Assembly: GCA_020634165.1 (NCBI GenBank)
Contig: JACKCF010000002.1
Coordinates: 744,001 to 808,000, forward strand
Direction of reading: 5' to 3'
Length of the DNA: 64,000 nt
Source: Anaerolineaceae bacterium
GTDB lineage: Bacteria > Chloroflexota > Anaerolineae > Aggregatilineales > Phototrophicaceae
This document shows positions 25,313-34,666 of the stretch, one piece after another. The position numbers were made by a program, and so were the translations under genes. The notes beneath the pieces are model-generated. The model searched no databases, was not told where the DNA came from, and was given only the letters and a program-made list of their open reading frames with translations. How positions within the stretch are numbered: the stretch's first letter is position 1; the number at the start of each line of letters is the position of its first letter.

Positions 25313-26134
25313 TTACAGCAAGTTTTCAACGGCCTCTTTCATCACCAAAATCCGCTCCCATTCGTCGGTTTTTTCGCCAACGATGAGGGAAATGTGGCCA
25401 GAGAAGTTCGCCTGCTGAATCATGGCGACGTAGGTTTTCAGTTCGTCAGTATCTACCGACAGTCCATCGAAGGTTACTTTGAGGTGGATGCTGTTGCCAC
25501 GCGGCAATAGCGTTTCCAGAGTAGCCATTTTGTCGGCACTTTTTTCCGCATTGCCAAAATCGACGCACAGCTTCAGCGGACGGTCCACCTGCCGCATAAT
25601 CTCAAGCAGATTTTCAGGTTCCAAACTGAGCTGCCGCCAATTCTCGGTTGTGGTATCCAGTCCGAGTTGCTGGCCGTAGTCGAATAATTCCTGTAGCGCA
25701 CGGGCGCTGCGCTCAATCGCGTCAGGGGTGGGCGCATCAATCCCGCAATCCAGCCGAACGCCCTTTGCACCCAGCGTGTGGGCGACATCCTGCCAGAATT
25801 TGGCCATCTGGAGGCTGATGAGCCACTCCTCATCATCAGCGGAGGATAGATTGCCGGTATCAATCAGCAGATTGGCCAGCGATACACCCGCATCCTCAAT
25901 AGCCCGCTTTAGCTGGAGCAGGTAACTTTCTTCGACAGAAGGCAAATGGAAATTGCAAAGCTCTAATACAAAGACGCCGTTCTGCGCCATCTGTGCCGGT
26001 AAAGCGAGCAAGTCCGGGACTGCGTCACGTTCCTCGGCGGCGTGGTTAATCATGGTCTTATCCTGATCCGGTTCATACCACACCTGCCGCAGTTGACCAT
26101 GCAGGGACCAGGAAGAAATGGCAAGTTCAATCAT
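25313..26134 (-). CDS. Xylose isomerase-like TIM-barrel sugar isomerase/epimerase
   Basis: 273 residues of the AP endonuclease 2/sugar isomerase TIM-barrel family. Conserved strands include ELAISSWSLHG, VFVLELCNFHLPS, GAKGVRLDCG, TTTENWRQLS (metal-ligand Glu position), LKLCVDFGNAEKS (Asp) and IHLKVTFDG (His). Several metal ligands of the family are recognisable, so it is probably active on a keto sugar or inositol derivative; the substrate is unknown. The start at 26134 has GAAGG about 10 bases upstream; an upstream TTG is rejected. It is the only gene of its unit. Confidence 0.75.
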   Translation of the reverse strand: MIELAISSWSLHGQLRQVWYEPDQDKTMINHAAEERDAVPDLLALPAQMAQNGVFVLELCNFHLPSVEESYLLQLKRAIEDAGVSLANLLIDTGNLSSADDEEWLISLQMAKFWQDVAHTLGAKGVRLDCGIDAPTPDAIERSARALQELFDYGQQLGLDTTTENWRQLSLEPENLLEIMRQVDRPLKLCVDFGNAEKSADKMATLETLLPRGNSIHLKVTFDGLSVDTDELKTYVAMIQQANFSGHISLIVGEKTDEWERILVMKEAVENLL

Positions 26135-26190
26135 GTGTTTGACCTTCAAATGGAAATATCTGAATTTGATTTATCAGCGATGATGTACTT

Positions 26191-26227
26191 GGAACTACTA
26201 TGGTATCTATGGAAGTCATGTAGTTCC
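26191..26227. other. Inverted repeat upstream of the sugar isomerase gene
   Basis: GGAACTAC and GTAGTTCC are perfect 8-bp arms separated by 21 bases, 57-93 bases upstream of the sugar isomerase start. It could be an operator or a 5' hairpin. The rest of the gene-free stretch 26135-26511 is AT-rich and shows nothing else I can name. Confidence 0.4.
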
Positions 26228-26511
26228 ATATGAACTTCATTCTAACCTAAAGTGTGTGAATTTGGGTTTTTGTTGCAGTAACCGCAGTAGGATGCTGCAC
26301 TGAATAGAAAAGTATGTTTCCACGTTGGTTTATGGTTAAGAAAGCAGGTTGGACTACGACGTCAAATAGATGTGCTTGAGGTGAATGAATATAGCCTATC
26401 ATGGGAGCAGCATAACATAAACTCAGGGCAGGTAGCGTTCCAGATGGTACTTTTTTGAAACAAAGTGATTAGCCAACGTACCAAATTATGACTGCCAGCA
26501 GAGTTATCTCA

Positions 26512-26916
26512 CTAAGATGGACTTATTAGTTTTTCCCAACTGAGTGTGGGGTCTATCTCTTTCAAGAAGGCTTCTGCTTCTTCGATAGTATCAAGAGACC
26601 TGGTACGAAATTTGAATAATGAGGTGGCGATTGCAGTGCCCATAGTTACCAGCCTTGTTTGTTCTTGGAGCATAATGTGCCAGCCAGCCCGTTCATGTGG
26701 CCCCATCTCGCGCAGAACGCCGATCATATCTTTTACAGACATGGGTTGAACAATATGGCCTACATCCACAATGACATGAACAAGTGGCTTTGAACTACTA
26801 TCCATGAGGCGTTTTGTGGAAAGGATCGCTTCTCTCACATCATTTGCAGCGACCTCACCCGAACTACTCATGTAGATGATCTCATTTTCAATATACCAAC
26901 TCACCTGAAATGGCAT
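26512..26916 (-). CDS. STAS/SpoIIAA-like domain protein
   Basis: 134 residues with an alternating strand-helix pattern: VSWYIENEIIYMSSSGEV, VREAILSTKRLMD, VHVIVDVGHIV, VKDMIGVLREMG, and a C-terminal IEEAEAFLKEIDPTL. The arrangement fits a SpoIIAA-like/STAS-type fold, of which short stand-alone forms are common in Chloroflexota. There is no obvious phosphorylatable Ser in the usual DSS context. Function is unknown; it is AT-richer than its neighbours and transcribed alone. Confidence 0.55.
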   Translation of the reverse strand: MPFQVSWYIENEIIYMSSSGEVAANDVREAILSTKRLMDSSSKPLVHVIVDVGHIVQPMSVKDMIGVLREMGPHERAGWHIMLQEQTRLVTMGTAIATSLFKFRTRSLDTIEEAEAFLKEIDPTLSWEKLISPS

Positions 26917-27196
26917 TGTTCCCTCGTTGTCACCATAAAATGTCTTACAATATTTGGAGTATATACTAACTACGCGCCTAATAGTATTGGGGTCGAGATG
27001 CGATGTGATTTATGAAAGATCGAACTGAAGTCCTGCCAGGACGCTGGGATTTTTGCATCGAATTTCCTGCGACACATAACAACTCCATGAACGTTTGGCT
27101 ATTGGTATTTTGATTCCCCCTCTGAATTTGTTAGCCTTAATGTGATTCCACACTACAACTCAGCGGGCGTTATGCACACCAGCAAGGGGAGCGACC

Positions 27197-28273
27197 GTGT
27201 TCGATATTAAATCCCATCTCCAGGAAATCACCGAAGCCCATGCGCCATCCGGCCATGAAGGTCCTGTTCGCGAATTAGTGCGCGATACCTGGGCTGATTT
27301 CGTTGACGAATTTGAGATCGATGGCCTGGGCAGCCTGATCGGTATCAAGCGCGCCACCCGTCCGGTTGATCCGCCGCGTAAAATCATGCTGGCTGCCCAC
27401 ATGGACGAAATCGGCATGATGGTGCGCGATGTGGTCGATGGCTTCATTTTCGTGCATCGCGTCAGCGGCGTGGATAACCGCATCATGATGGCCCAACCTG
27501 TGATTGTGCATGGCAAGGAACCGCTGCGCGGTATTGTCGCGACGGTGCCGCCGCACCTGCTCAGTGCCGATGATCGCAAAAAATATCCCTCGTTCGACCA
27601 GCTTGTGATCGACCTCGGCCTGCCTGCTGAGGAAGTCGAGCAGTTGGTGCAGATCGGCGACCTGATTACGCCCGACGCGCCGCTATTGGAACTCAATGGC
27701 AATCTGGTGGTGGGCAAAGCCTTCGATGATCGTGCCTGTATTGCGATTGTGTCCTTCGCGCTGAACGAACTTCAGAATATGCAGCACACCTGGGACGTTT
27801 ATGCGGCGGCAACTGTTCAGGAAGAAAGCGGCCTGTATGGTGCGACAACCGCCGCCTATCACATTCAGCCAGACATCGCGATTGCGCTGGATGTCGGTTT
27901 TGCGCCGCAGCCCGGTATGCCCAGCGATGATGCCAGTGACATCGATGGTGGACCAGAAATCGCGCTGGGGGCCAATATCCATCCTAAGCTCTACGACAAA
28001 ATCATCGAAGTGGCAGATCGGCATGAGATCAAATATCAGCCGATGCCCTTCGTTGGTGCAACCGGCACCGATGCCTGGGCGATTCAGGTCGCGCGTGAGG
28101 GTATCCCGACGGCGCTGCTCAGCCTGCCGATTCGCAATATGCACTCTCCGATAGAAACATGTAGTCTGCGCGACATCGAGCGAACGGGTCGTTTACTGGC
28201 GCATTTCATCGCTTCGCTGGATGCGGATTTTATGCAAGCTATCGACTGGAATGAGTTGGATGACGTATCATAG
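27197..28273 (+). CDS. M42-family aminopeptidase
   Basis: 358 residues of the M42 glutamyl-aminopeptidase/endoglucanase-like family (dinuclear metallo-aminopeptidase). Metal and catalytic segments: AAHMDEIGMMV, KAFDDRACI, VQEESGLYGA and GATGTDAWA, with a histidine in RNMHSPIET near the end. The start is GTG at 27197 with AAGGGGAG six bases before. It opens a run of five same-strand genes. A second M42 paralogue lies 1.2 kb downstream; the two may form mixed complexes or differ in specificity. Confidence 0.88.
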   Translation: MFDIKSHLQEITEAHAPSGHEGPVRELVRDTWADFVDEFEIDGLGSLIGIKRATRPVDPPRKIMLAAHMDEIGMMVRDVVDGFIFVHRVSGVDNRIMMAQPVIVHGKEPLRGIVATVPPHLLSADDRKKYPSFDQLVIDLGLPAEEVEQLVQIGDLITPDAPLLELNGNLVVGKAFDDRACIAIVSFALNELQNMQHTWDVYAAATVQEESGLYGATTAAYHIQPDIAIALDVGFAPQPGMPSDDASDIDGGPEIALGANIHPKLYDKIIEVADRHEIKYQPMPFVGATGTDAWAIQVAREGIPTALLSLPIRNMHSPIETCSLRDIERTGRLLAHFIASLDADFMQAIDWNELDDVS

Positions 28274-28328
28274 GCATGACAGGGCGCTTTTGACCCTGTT
28301 CAGTTTATGAATGTGGAGAGGCTCGGTC

Positions 28329-28694
28329 ATGAGTGATGAAGTCACCTTTGAAGATGTGATCCACCATCTGCGTCACAATGAAGACCCATCCGCACGGGCG
28401 GAAGCCGCCCAGATGCTGGGCGATTATGTTGATGATCTAAGTGATGAAGAATACGATGCGGCTGCGGCTGCGCTCAACGAAGCCCTGACGGACCCTGACC
28501 CAATGGTGCTGATGGCGGCGATGGGTGCGCTCAGTCATTACACCCGCCGCACTGCGGAAATGGAGCAAGTCCAGGTGGAGGAAGCCGCTGATCGCAAGAT
28601 CGAAGCGGTCAGCAATACCTGTGCGGTCTGTGGCAAGCCGGAAGTGCTGATTGACGCTGAAAGCTGCGATTACGAAAATTGTCCCTACAAGTAA
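28329..28694 (+). CDS. HEAT-like repeat protein with C-terminal zinc-knuckle-like tail
   Basis: 121 residues. The N-terminal 70 residues form two helical HEAT-like repeats (SARAEAAQMLGDY, DPDPMVLMAAMGALSHY). The tail has CAVCGKPE and CDYENCPYK, a likely four-cysteine metal site. It is acidic overall. GGAGAGG precedes the ATG at 28329. It sits between two M42 peptidase genes and may be an adaptor for them, which is inference only. Confidence 0.65.
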   Translation: MSDEVTFEDVIHHLRHNEDPSARAEAAQMLGDYVDDLSDEEYDAAAAALNEALTDPDPMVLMAAMGALSHYTRRTAEMEQVQVEEAADRKIEAVSNTCAVCGKPEVLIDAESCDYENCPYK

Positions 28695-28755
28695 TTCATA
28701 ACAATCTGTCCTAGTCGTTTTCATCCGAGAGTGTGGCCGAGGCACACGATACCCC

Positions 28756-29418
28756 ATGCCCATTAATCAGGAAATCGCCCGTTTAACGGACTTAATGAAC
28801 AATGGCTCGGCGTCGGCTACGACTTTTGCTGAACGCGCCCTGTGCTATCGGATGCAAGGTCGCTTTCTTCTTTCAGAACGTGACCTCGATGTAGCCATCG
28901 ACCTGGAACCGAACAATCCCGTCTATTACATGGATCGCGGGTTTTCCTGTCATATGCAGGCCAACCATAAACAGGCTGTCGCTGATTTTACACGTTCGAT
29001 TGAACTGGCAGGTCCGGCGAGTGAATTGGCGGCGCGCGCCTTACGCTTGCGCATCAATGCCTATGAAGGCGCGGACCAGCCAGAAAACGCCATGCAGGAT
29101 GTCAATCTGCTGGTGGAATGGCTGCCGGACGATCTGCAAATCCGGGCGATGCGCGCGGCGCGGCTCATCAACAGTAATAAGCTGCAAGAAGCCTGGGGTG
29201 ATATCGAGCACATGCTATCGATTGATGATACCGACTTGTCCACGTGCGTACTGTATGCTCGTTACCTGTTGATGCGTCAGCAATATGACCAGGCCGAAGA
29301 AATCCTGCATCGTGTGCTGGCCGACCATCGTGACAATGAGGATTTTGTCGAGATGTATCGTCCATATTGGACGGAAGCTCGTCAGCACCAGGGCAAAGAT
29401 GTCATCCCCGATTGGTAA
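28756..29418 (+). CDS. Tetratricopeptide repeat protein
   Basis: 220 residues composed of TPR-like helical pairs: FAERALCYRMQGRFLLSERD, PVYYMDRGFSCHMQANHKQA, and DQAEEILHRVLADHRDNED near the end. There is no signal peptide or membrane segment, so it acts in the cytoplasm as a protein-binding scaffold. It is between the HEAT-like and second M42 genes, on the same strand. Confidence 0.78.
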   Translation: MPINQEIARLTDLMNNGSASATTFAERALCYRMQGRFLLSERDLDVAIDLEPNNPVYYMDRGFSCHMQANHKQAVADFTRSIELAGPASELAARALRLRINAYEGADQPENAMQDVNLLVEWLPDDLQIRAMRAARLINSNKLQEAWGDIEHMLSIDDTDLSTCVLYARYLLMRQQYDQAEEILHRVLADHRDNEDFVEMYRPYWTEARQHQGKDVIPDW

Positions 29419-29463
29419 AGAGATAGATACTTACTGGTTGAAAGAACATACAGGTGGTTTGTT

Positions 29464-30531
29464 ATGCCCGATATTGATCTGCTCAAAAACCTATCAGAAG
29501 CATTTGGCGTCAGTGGACAAGAGGCGGCAGTGCGCAAGATCGTGCTCAGTGCGATCAAAGAGCACGTCACGGACATCCACATTGACAGCATTGGCAACCT
29601 GACGGCGATCAAGAAGGGCACGGGGGAACGCAACCTGCGCGTGATGATCGCCGCCCATATGGACGAAATTGGCTTCATGGTCATGGGCCATGATAGCAAC
29701 GGCCTGCTTAAGTTCAGCAATGTCGGTGGCGTCGATGATCGCATTCTGCCCGCGCTGCGTGTCCGCGTCGGGCCAGAAGGCATGCCCGGTGTCATTCTGT
29801 GGACGCCGATTCACAAGAATCACGACCAGGATGTGACCAAACTCAGCAACCTGCGCATCGACATCGGCGTGACCAGCAAGAGCGCCGCAGAAAGCAAGGC
29901 CAAGCGCGGCATACGCATCACCTTCGATAGTGAATTTTCGCTGGTGGGCGATAACGTCATGCGCGGCAAAGCCTTTGATGACCGCGCTGGTTGTGCCCTC
30001 CTAATCGAACTGCTGCGTGGCGGTCCTTATCCGGTTGATATTCTGGCAGCCTTTACCGTACAGGAAGAAATTGGCCTGCGTGGGGCGCGTATTGCTGCCC
30101 AACGTCTGCAACCCGATGTCGCGATTGTTCTGGAAACTACCACGGCCCACGATCTGCCCCTGGCGGATGCCGACCCCGACGAAATCAACACGCCCAATCC
30201 AGGCTGCAAACAGGGGTTGGGGCCGGTTCTCACGGTGATGGATCGCAGTATGATTACCCCGCCGCATCTGCTGAACTTCCTGCGCCAGGTTGGCGAAAAT
30301 CATGAGATTCCGCATCAGCTAAAAACGGCATTAGGCGGGGGCACTGATGCGGGCAGCGTGCACGTCAGCAATGCGGGCATTCCGTCGATGGTGATCTCGA
30401 TGCCCGCGCGCTATATTCACGCGCCGCGCGCCCAACTGCGCCGTGATGACTATGACAATACCCTGCGGCTGGTTCAGGCCGCCCTGATGGATATTACCCC
30501 GCAAATAGTCTCGCGAGAGGCCGCCCATTGA
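29464..30531 (+). CDS. M42-family aminopeptidase
   Basis: 355 residues, paralogue of the M42 gene at 27197. It has AAHMDEIGFMV, KAFDDRAGCALL, VQEEIGLRGARIA and GGGTDAGSVH, the metal-ligand and catalytic segments of the family, and ARYIHAPRAQ carrying the last histidine. AGGTGG lies upstream of the ATG. Its stop overlaps the start of the lipid kinase gene by four bases. Confidence 0.88.
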   Translation: MPDIDLLKNLSEAFGVSGQEAAVRKIVLSAIKEHVTDIHIDSIGNLTAIKKGTGERNLRVMIAAHMDEIGFMVMGHDSNGLLKFSNVGGVDDRILPALRVRVGPEGMPGVILWTPIHKNHDQDVTKLSNLRIDIGVTSKSAAESKAKRGIRITFDSEFSLVGDNVMRGKAFDDRAGCALLIELLRGGPYPVDILAAFTVQEEIGLRGARIAAQRLQPDVAIVLETTTAHDLPLADADPDEINTPNPGCKQGLGPVLTVMDRSMITPPHLLNFLRQVGENHEIPHQLKTALGGGTDAGSVHVSNAGIPSMVISMPARYIHAPRAQLRRDDYDNTLRLVQAALMDITPQIVSREAAH

Positions 30532-31433
30532 ACGCACCCTATCAGCGCGTCCAGGTGATCATTAATCCCGCATCCGGTGGGGATGAGCCGATACTCAACA
30601 CCATGAATGACATCTTCAATGAATTTGCTATGGATTGGGATGTCTCGATTACACGCAAGGCGGGTGATGGTGCCCGATTCGCTAAATTGGCGGTCGAGCA
30701 AGGCGTGGATGCCGTTCTGGCGTATGGCGGCGATGGCACCCAACTGGATGTCGCAGGTGGCATGCTGAATACGGGCATTCCAATGGGCGTCCTGCCCGGT
30801 GGAACTGCCAATGCGCTGGCCGATGAACTGGGCTTGCCGGATACTCTGGCTGATGCCCTGCGCGTTATCTGTGAGCCGCACAGGCTGCGCACGATTGATG
30901 CCGGGAAAATTGGCGACCGCTATTTTTTGCTGCGGATTGGCTCTGGCGTGATTGCCCGCTTCCACGAAGAGGTCAATCGCGAGATGAAGGATCGATTTGG
31001 TATCGCCGCTTATATCGTGGGTGCTGTCCAGGCCATGCGCGAACCGCGTTATGGCAAATACATTCTGACGATTGACGACCAACGCATCGAGACAGAAGGT
31101 ATTGCCTGTATGGTCAGCAATGGCAATGCGATTGGCGCCCTCGGCATACGTCTGGCACCTGAGATCATGATTGATGATGGCCTGCTCAATGTGTATGTGC
31201 TCAATAGTGATTTGCAAACCGTATTGGGCATTATGGGCAGCATCAGCGGACGTGAAGACATGCCATTGCAGCAGTGGCAGGGCAAAACCATCCATATAGA
31301 AGCGGACCCGCCGCAGAAGATTTATGCTGACGGTGAAGAGGAGCCTGCGGCAGAGACCCCCTGCACGATTGAAACACTCGCCGGAGCGCTCAAAGTGATC
31401 GTAACCGAGGGTGAAATGTTTGATGATGCATGA
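30528..31433 (+). CDS. Diacylglycerol kinase-family lipid kinase
   Basis: 301 residues of the DagK/YegS/sphingosine kinase-like family. VQVIINPASGG opens the catalytic domain, YGGDGTQLDVAGG is the ATP-binding motif and LPGGTANALADEL the second glycine-rich loop. It would phosphorylate diacylglycerol or a similar lipid at the inner membrane. The start is a TTG at 30528 overlapping the M42 stop, with GAGAGG upstream. It closes the M42 cluster. Confidence 0.85.
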   Translation: MNAPYQRVQVIINPASGGDEPILNTMNDIFNEFAMDWDVSITRKAGDGARFAKLAVEQGVDAVLAYGGDGTQLDVAGGMLNTGIPMGVLPGGTANALADELGLPDTLADALRVICEPHRLRTIDAGKIGDRYFLLRIGSGVIARFHEEVNREMKDRFGIAAYIVGAVQAMREPRYGKYILTIDDQRIETEGIACMVSNGNAIGALGIRLAPEIMIDDGLLNVYVLNSDLQTVLGIMGSISGREDMPLQQWQGKTIHIEADPPQKIYADGEEEPAAETPCTIETLAGALKVIVTEGEMFDDA

Positions 31434-31563
31434 GTATGATATGCTTCTCAATCATACACTGACCACAGGCGACAATTACAGCAAGAGGTGTTATTCTTAA
31501 CGCAATAATCGTCGGATTGTCAGTATGCTAAGATAAGCCAGACATAGGACTTTGTAAGCGTCC

Positions 31564-34053
31564 ATGACAGCTATCAGCACGACACAGCTCATCCTTGATG
31601 CAGTCGCCGTACCACTGCTCGTGGTCGATGCTGGCAGTATTGTGGCGGCTAACAAAGCCTTCCTCATGCTCGGCGGTTGCACCCTTGAGGATATCCTTGA
31701 GAAACCGCTTACCGATGTACTTTCAACAGAACAGTCCCCTTTTCCTGATTTAACAGCGACATCGCCTGAACAGCCATTTACCGTCACGCTGAAATTAACA
31801 CAGGGCGACCTGTGCCTGTGTAGTGTGGGACCATTACCCGTTGCCGATGTCAATTGCGGCGACGATACCCTGCTGTTGACACTCTTGCCTGGCACAGACT
31901 CGGCGCAGACCCTGCCGCTGGAAAGACAAGTGCTGTTAGGTGAATTACAGCCGCTCATAAACAACGTGCACGATATTCGGTCGATGCTCAATCGCATGCT
32001 GGATTTCATTGCGCTGCATGTCGTCTACACCAGCGCGAACATCTGTATGGTGGATAAAAACCACTACGATCTGGCAGTGATTCGTGGGTACCCTGATACC
32101 CTCAGTGCCAATATCATCCAGACATTTTTGTCTAATAAGATTGTGCGGCAGGCTCTGATCACGCAGCAGCAGCCTGTTATCGTGCACGACACGGCTAAAG
32201 CCGATCATTGGCAGAACATACCCGGCACTGAACATATCGCCAGTTGGATGGCCGTACCGATTGTGTTCCGCGATCAGGTCATTGGCATCATCAACCTCGA
32301 TCATACGGATACCAATCACTTCTCTGTGCGTGATACCGACTTCGTTGAGGCGATTGCCCAGGCCAGCAGCCAGCGGCTGGTCACAGCCTGGTTGCAGGAG
32401 CGCGCCGAATACGAATTGCAGGAGCGCGAAAAGACGCAGGATGTCCTGCTGGATACCCTCATCAAGACCGATGCACTGTATCAGGTAGCCCGTTTGCTGA
32501 TCCATACGGAGAACCTGGAAGAAACCCTGCTGGAAGTGCTCAACATCATCGCCATGTCGCTGGAGACGGATACGCTCTTCATGGTGACTTATGATCCGGT
32601 TAATGCCGAGGTCCAGCGCAAGGTTCTGGTCGGTGAGGGCGATCCTGACACGCTTCTGGAAGATTACCAGGGTCTGCTGGATAAGATCGAGGGCTACGAA
32701 AAGCGCAGTGCGGCTGATCTGGCGGCGGCACCCCTGGCGGAATCCGGGCATGTGGTGGCATTGCCAGACGGACGTCAGGCGATTGCGGGGGATATTCGCG
32801 AGTATGGTGTCATTGTCGCCATACGGGGTTCCAACGGGGACGACTTCAGCATTGATGATGTCGAACTGCTGGTAGCAACTGGCAGCCAGTTAGCCATTTC
32901 TCTGGAAAATGCGGATCTGGTCGAACAACTCCAGCAGAAGAATATGCGCCTGGAGTACCTTGTTGATAAGCACATCCGCGATCTGCAACTTGAGCGGCAG
33001 CGTTTACGGGCCATCCTGGATGCAACTGGCGAAGGCATTTTCTACATAGAGGATTTCCGTTTTGAATACGTCAACCCGACGCTGTGCCGCATGGTCGGCT
33101 ATGGCCCGTCGGAACTGATTGGCCAGAAGCTGGAAAAAATTCACATCGAAACCGAATCCGACGCCCATGCTGATCCTTTCGCCGGATTGATGAGCAGTGC
33201 CGATCCATTCACCGATCAGCTTGAAGTGGCGCGTATTCGGCGCAAGGACGGTACCGAGTTTTCGGCGCACATCACTTTTACCCTTGTGGGTGGTCCTGGC
33301 GCGGAACATATCCGCATGGTGGGCGTCGTGCGCGATGTCAGCCGACAGATCGCATTGCAGGAACAACGCATGCGCTTCATCACCAATGCAGCCCATGAAC
33401 TGCGCAACCCACTCACCAGCTTCGCGCTGCGTTTGCACATGCTGCGCAAACAGCCGGAGCGCCTTTCGCACCATCTTGAAACATTGGAGCGCGTGAACGG
33501 TTACATCATCAACCTCGTTGAGGACATGCTCGACCTGACGCGCTTTGAAAAAGGCTCGCTGCATCTGGCATTGGGTGATGTGGATCTCAATAGGCTGGTG
33601 CATTCCGTGAGCCAGAAAGTGGACCTGTTTGCCAAAGAGCGCGCCATCGAGGTTGACCTACGCCTGCCAGATCAACCAATAGCCGGGCAGATTGATGCGG
33701 AACGCTTTGCGCGTATGCTGGAAAAATTGCTGACCAACGCCATTAGCTTTAGCAAGCGCGAAACAACCGTCATCTTTAAGCTGGAAAAAGTGCTGTTCAT
33801 CGGCCTGGACTATGCCAGAATCACGGTAGAAGATACGGGCGAACCGATGGACGAGGACACGCTGGAAACGATCTTTGAGCCGTTCAGCCGCCCGGGCCTG
33901 GGCGATCAGGTTGATACGGGTATGGGCATGGCGCTGGCCCATGCCATCGTTCGGCTGCATGGTGGCTCCATGATGGCGACCAGTTCCCAGGGCGAGCCGA
34001 ACCGTATCGTTGCGCTGATTCCTTTGCACAAGCCTGCGGCTGCCGCCGATTGA
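31564..34053 (+). CDS. PAS/GAF sensor histidine kinase
   Basis: 829 residues, cytoplasmic. Order: PAS-like region (1-about 110), GAF (about 140-285), a helix, a second GAF (about 310-460), PAS (about 480-595), HisKA with NAAHELRNPLTSF (phospho-accepting His611), and a HATPase with the N box KLLTNAISFSKRE, an EDTGEPMDEDTLETIFEPF box and GMGMALAHAIVRLHGG. No response regulator gene is adjacent. The G1 box EDTGEPM differs from the usual DNGxGI, with E-P-M in place of G-I, but the later glycine-rich box is intact. The signal is unknown. Confidence 0.88.
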   Translation: MTAISTTQLILDAVAVPLLVVDAGSIVAANKAFLMLGGCTLEDILEKPLTDVLSTEQSPFPDLTATSPEQPFTVTLKLTQGDLCLCSVGPLPVADVNCGDDTLLLTLLPGTDSAQTLPLERQVLLGELQPLINNVHDIRSMLNRMLDFIALHVVYTSANICMVDKNHYDLAVIRGYPDTLSANIIQTFLSNKIVRQALITQQQPVIVHDTAKADHWQNIPGTEHIASWMAVPIVFRDQVIGIINLDHTDTNHFSVRDTDFVEAIAQASSQRLVTAWLQERAEYELQEREKTQDVLLDTLIKTDALYQVARLLIHTENLEETLLEVLNIIAMSLETDTLFMVTYDPVNAEVQRKVLVGEGDPDTLLEDYQGLLDKIEGYEKRSAADLAAAPLAESGHVVALPDGRQAIAGDIREYGVIVAIRGSNGDDFSIDDVELLVATGSQLAISLENADLVEQLQQKNMRLEYLVDKHIRDLQLERQRLRAILDATGEGIFYIEDFRFEYVNPTLCRMVGYGPSELIGQKLEKIHIETESDAHADPFAGLMSSADPFTDQLEVARIRRKDGTEFSAHITFTLVGGPGAEHIRMVGVVRDVSRQIALQEQRMRFITNAAHELRNPLTSFALRLHMLRKQPERLSHHLETLERVNGYIINLVEDMLDLTRFEKGSLHLALGDVDLNRLVHSVSQKVDLFAKERAIEVDLRLPDQPIAGQIDAERFARMLEKLLTNAISFSKRETTVIFKLEKVLFIGLDYARITVEDTGEPMDEDTLETIFEPFSRPGLGDQVDTGMGMALAHAIVRLHGGSMMATSSQGEPNRIVALIPLHKPAAAAD

Positions 34054-34102
34054 TGGGCTTTCACAGGCAGAACCCACGCGGTTCCCACAGGAGTATCCCC
34101 TT

Positions 34103-34666
34103 ATGACTTATATTTTTCAGGGCAAGTGCGTCCGGCTGCGGGCTGTTGAACCGGACGATTGGCAGATTCATGACAAGTGGAACTACGACAGCCAAGCTGC
34201 ACGTGCCACCTATGAGGTGCCTTTTCCTACATCCGTCACTAGCGTACAAGCCTGGAGCAAGGAAGAATCGACCAAAGGCCCTGCAAACGACTGTTTCCGC
34301 TTTCAGGTCGAAAACCTCGATGGTGAACTGGTGGGCACCATTAACACGCACAGTTGTGATCTGCGTAATGGCACATTTCGTTATGGGCTGGCGATCCTGC
34401 CGGACCATCAGCGACGTGGCTATGCGACAGAGGCGGTTTTGCTGGTGCTGCGCTATTTTTTCCTTGAGCGCCGCTATAACAAGGTCAATGTCGAAGTTTA
34501 TGGCTTTAATGAGGCATCCATCGCGCTGCATGAGCGTTTAGGCTTCGTGCTGGAAGGTCGTCTGCGCCAGGTTATCTATACCGATGGCGTATACCATGAT
34601 TCGCTGCAATATGGCCTGACGCGCGACGAATACTTCGCCAAATACAGGACCTATTTCGATAGTTAG
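34103..34666 (+). CDS. RimJ/RimL-type GNAT acetyltransferase
   Basis: 187 residues. VRLRAVEPDDWQ is the typical N-terminal strand and helix of RimJ/RimL enzymes, FRYGLAILPDHQRRGYATEA is the acetyl-CoA loop, and NEASIALHERLGFVLEGRLR is the characteristic C-terminal motif. Substrate may be a protein N-terminus or a small molecule. AGGAG lies 10 bases before the ATG. It ends four bases into the convergent gene. Confidence 0.87.
   Translation: MTYIFQGKCVRLRAVEPDDWQIHDKWNYDSQAARATYEVPFPTSVTSVQAWSKEESTKGPANDCFRFQVENLDGELVGTINTHSCDLRNGTFRYGLAILPDHQRRGYATEAVLLVLRYFFLERRYNKVNVEVYGFNEASIALHERLGFVLEGRLRQVIYTDGVYHDSLQYGLTRDEYFAKYRTYFDS

Noticed and set aside
30474..31451. 325-codon minus-strand frame opposite the lipid kinase
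   Set aside because: The plus strand carries a full GGDGT lipid kinase; the antisense frame shows no motif.
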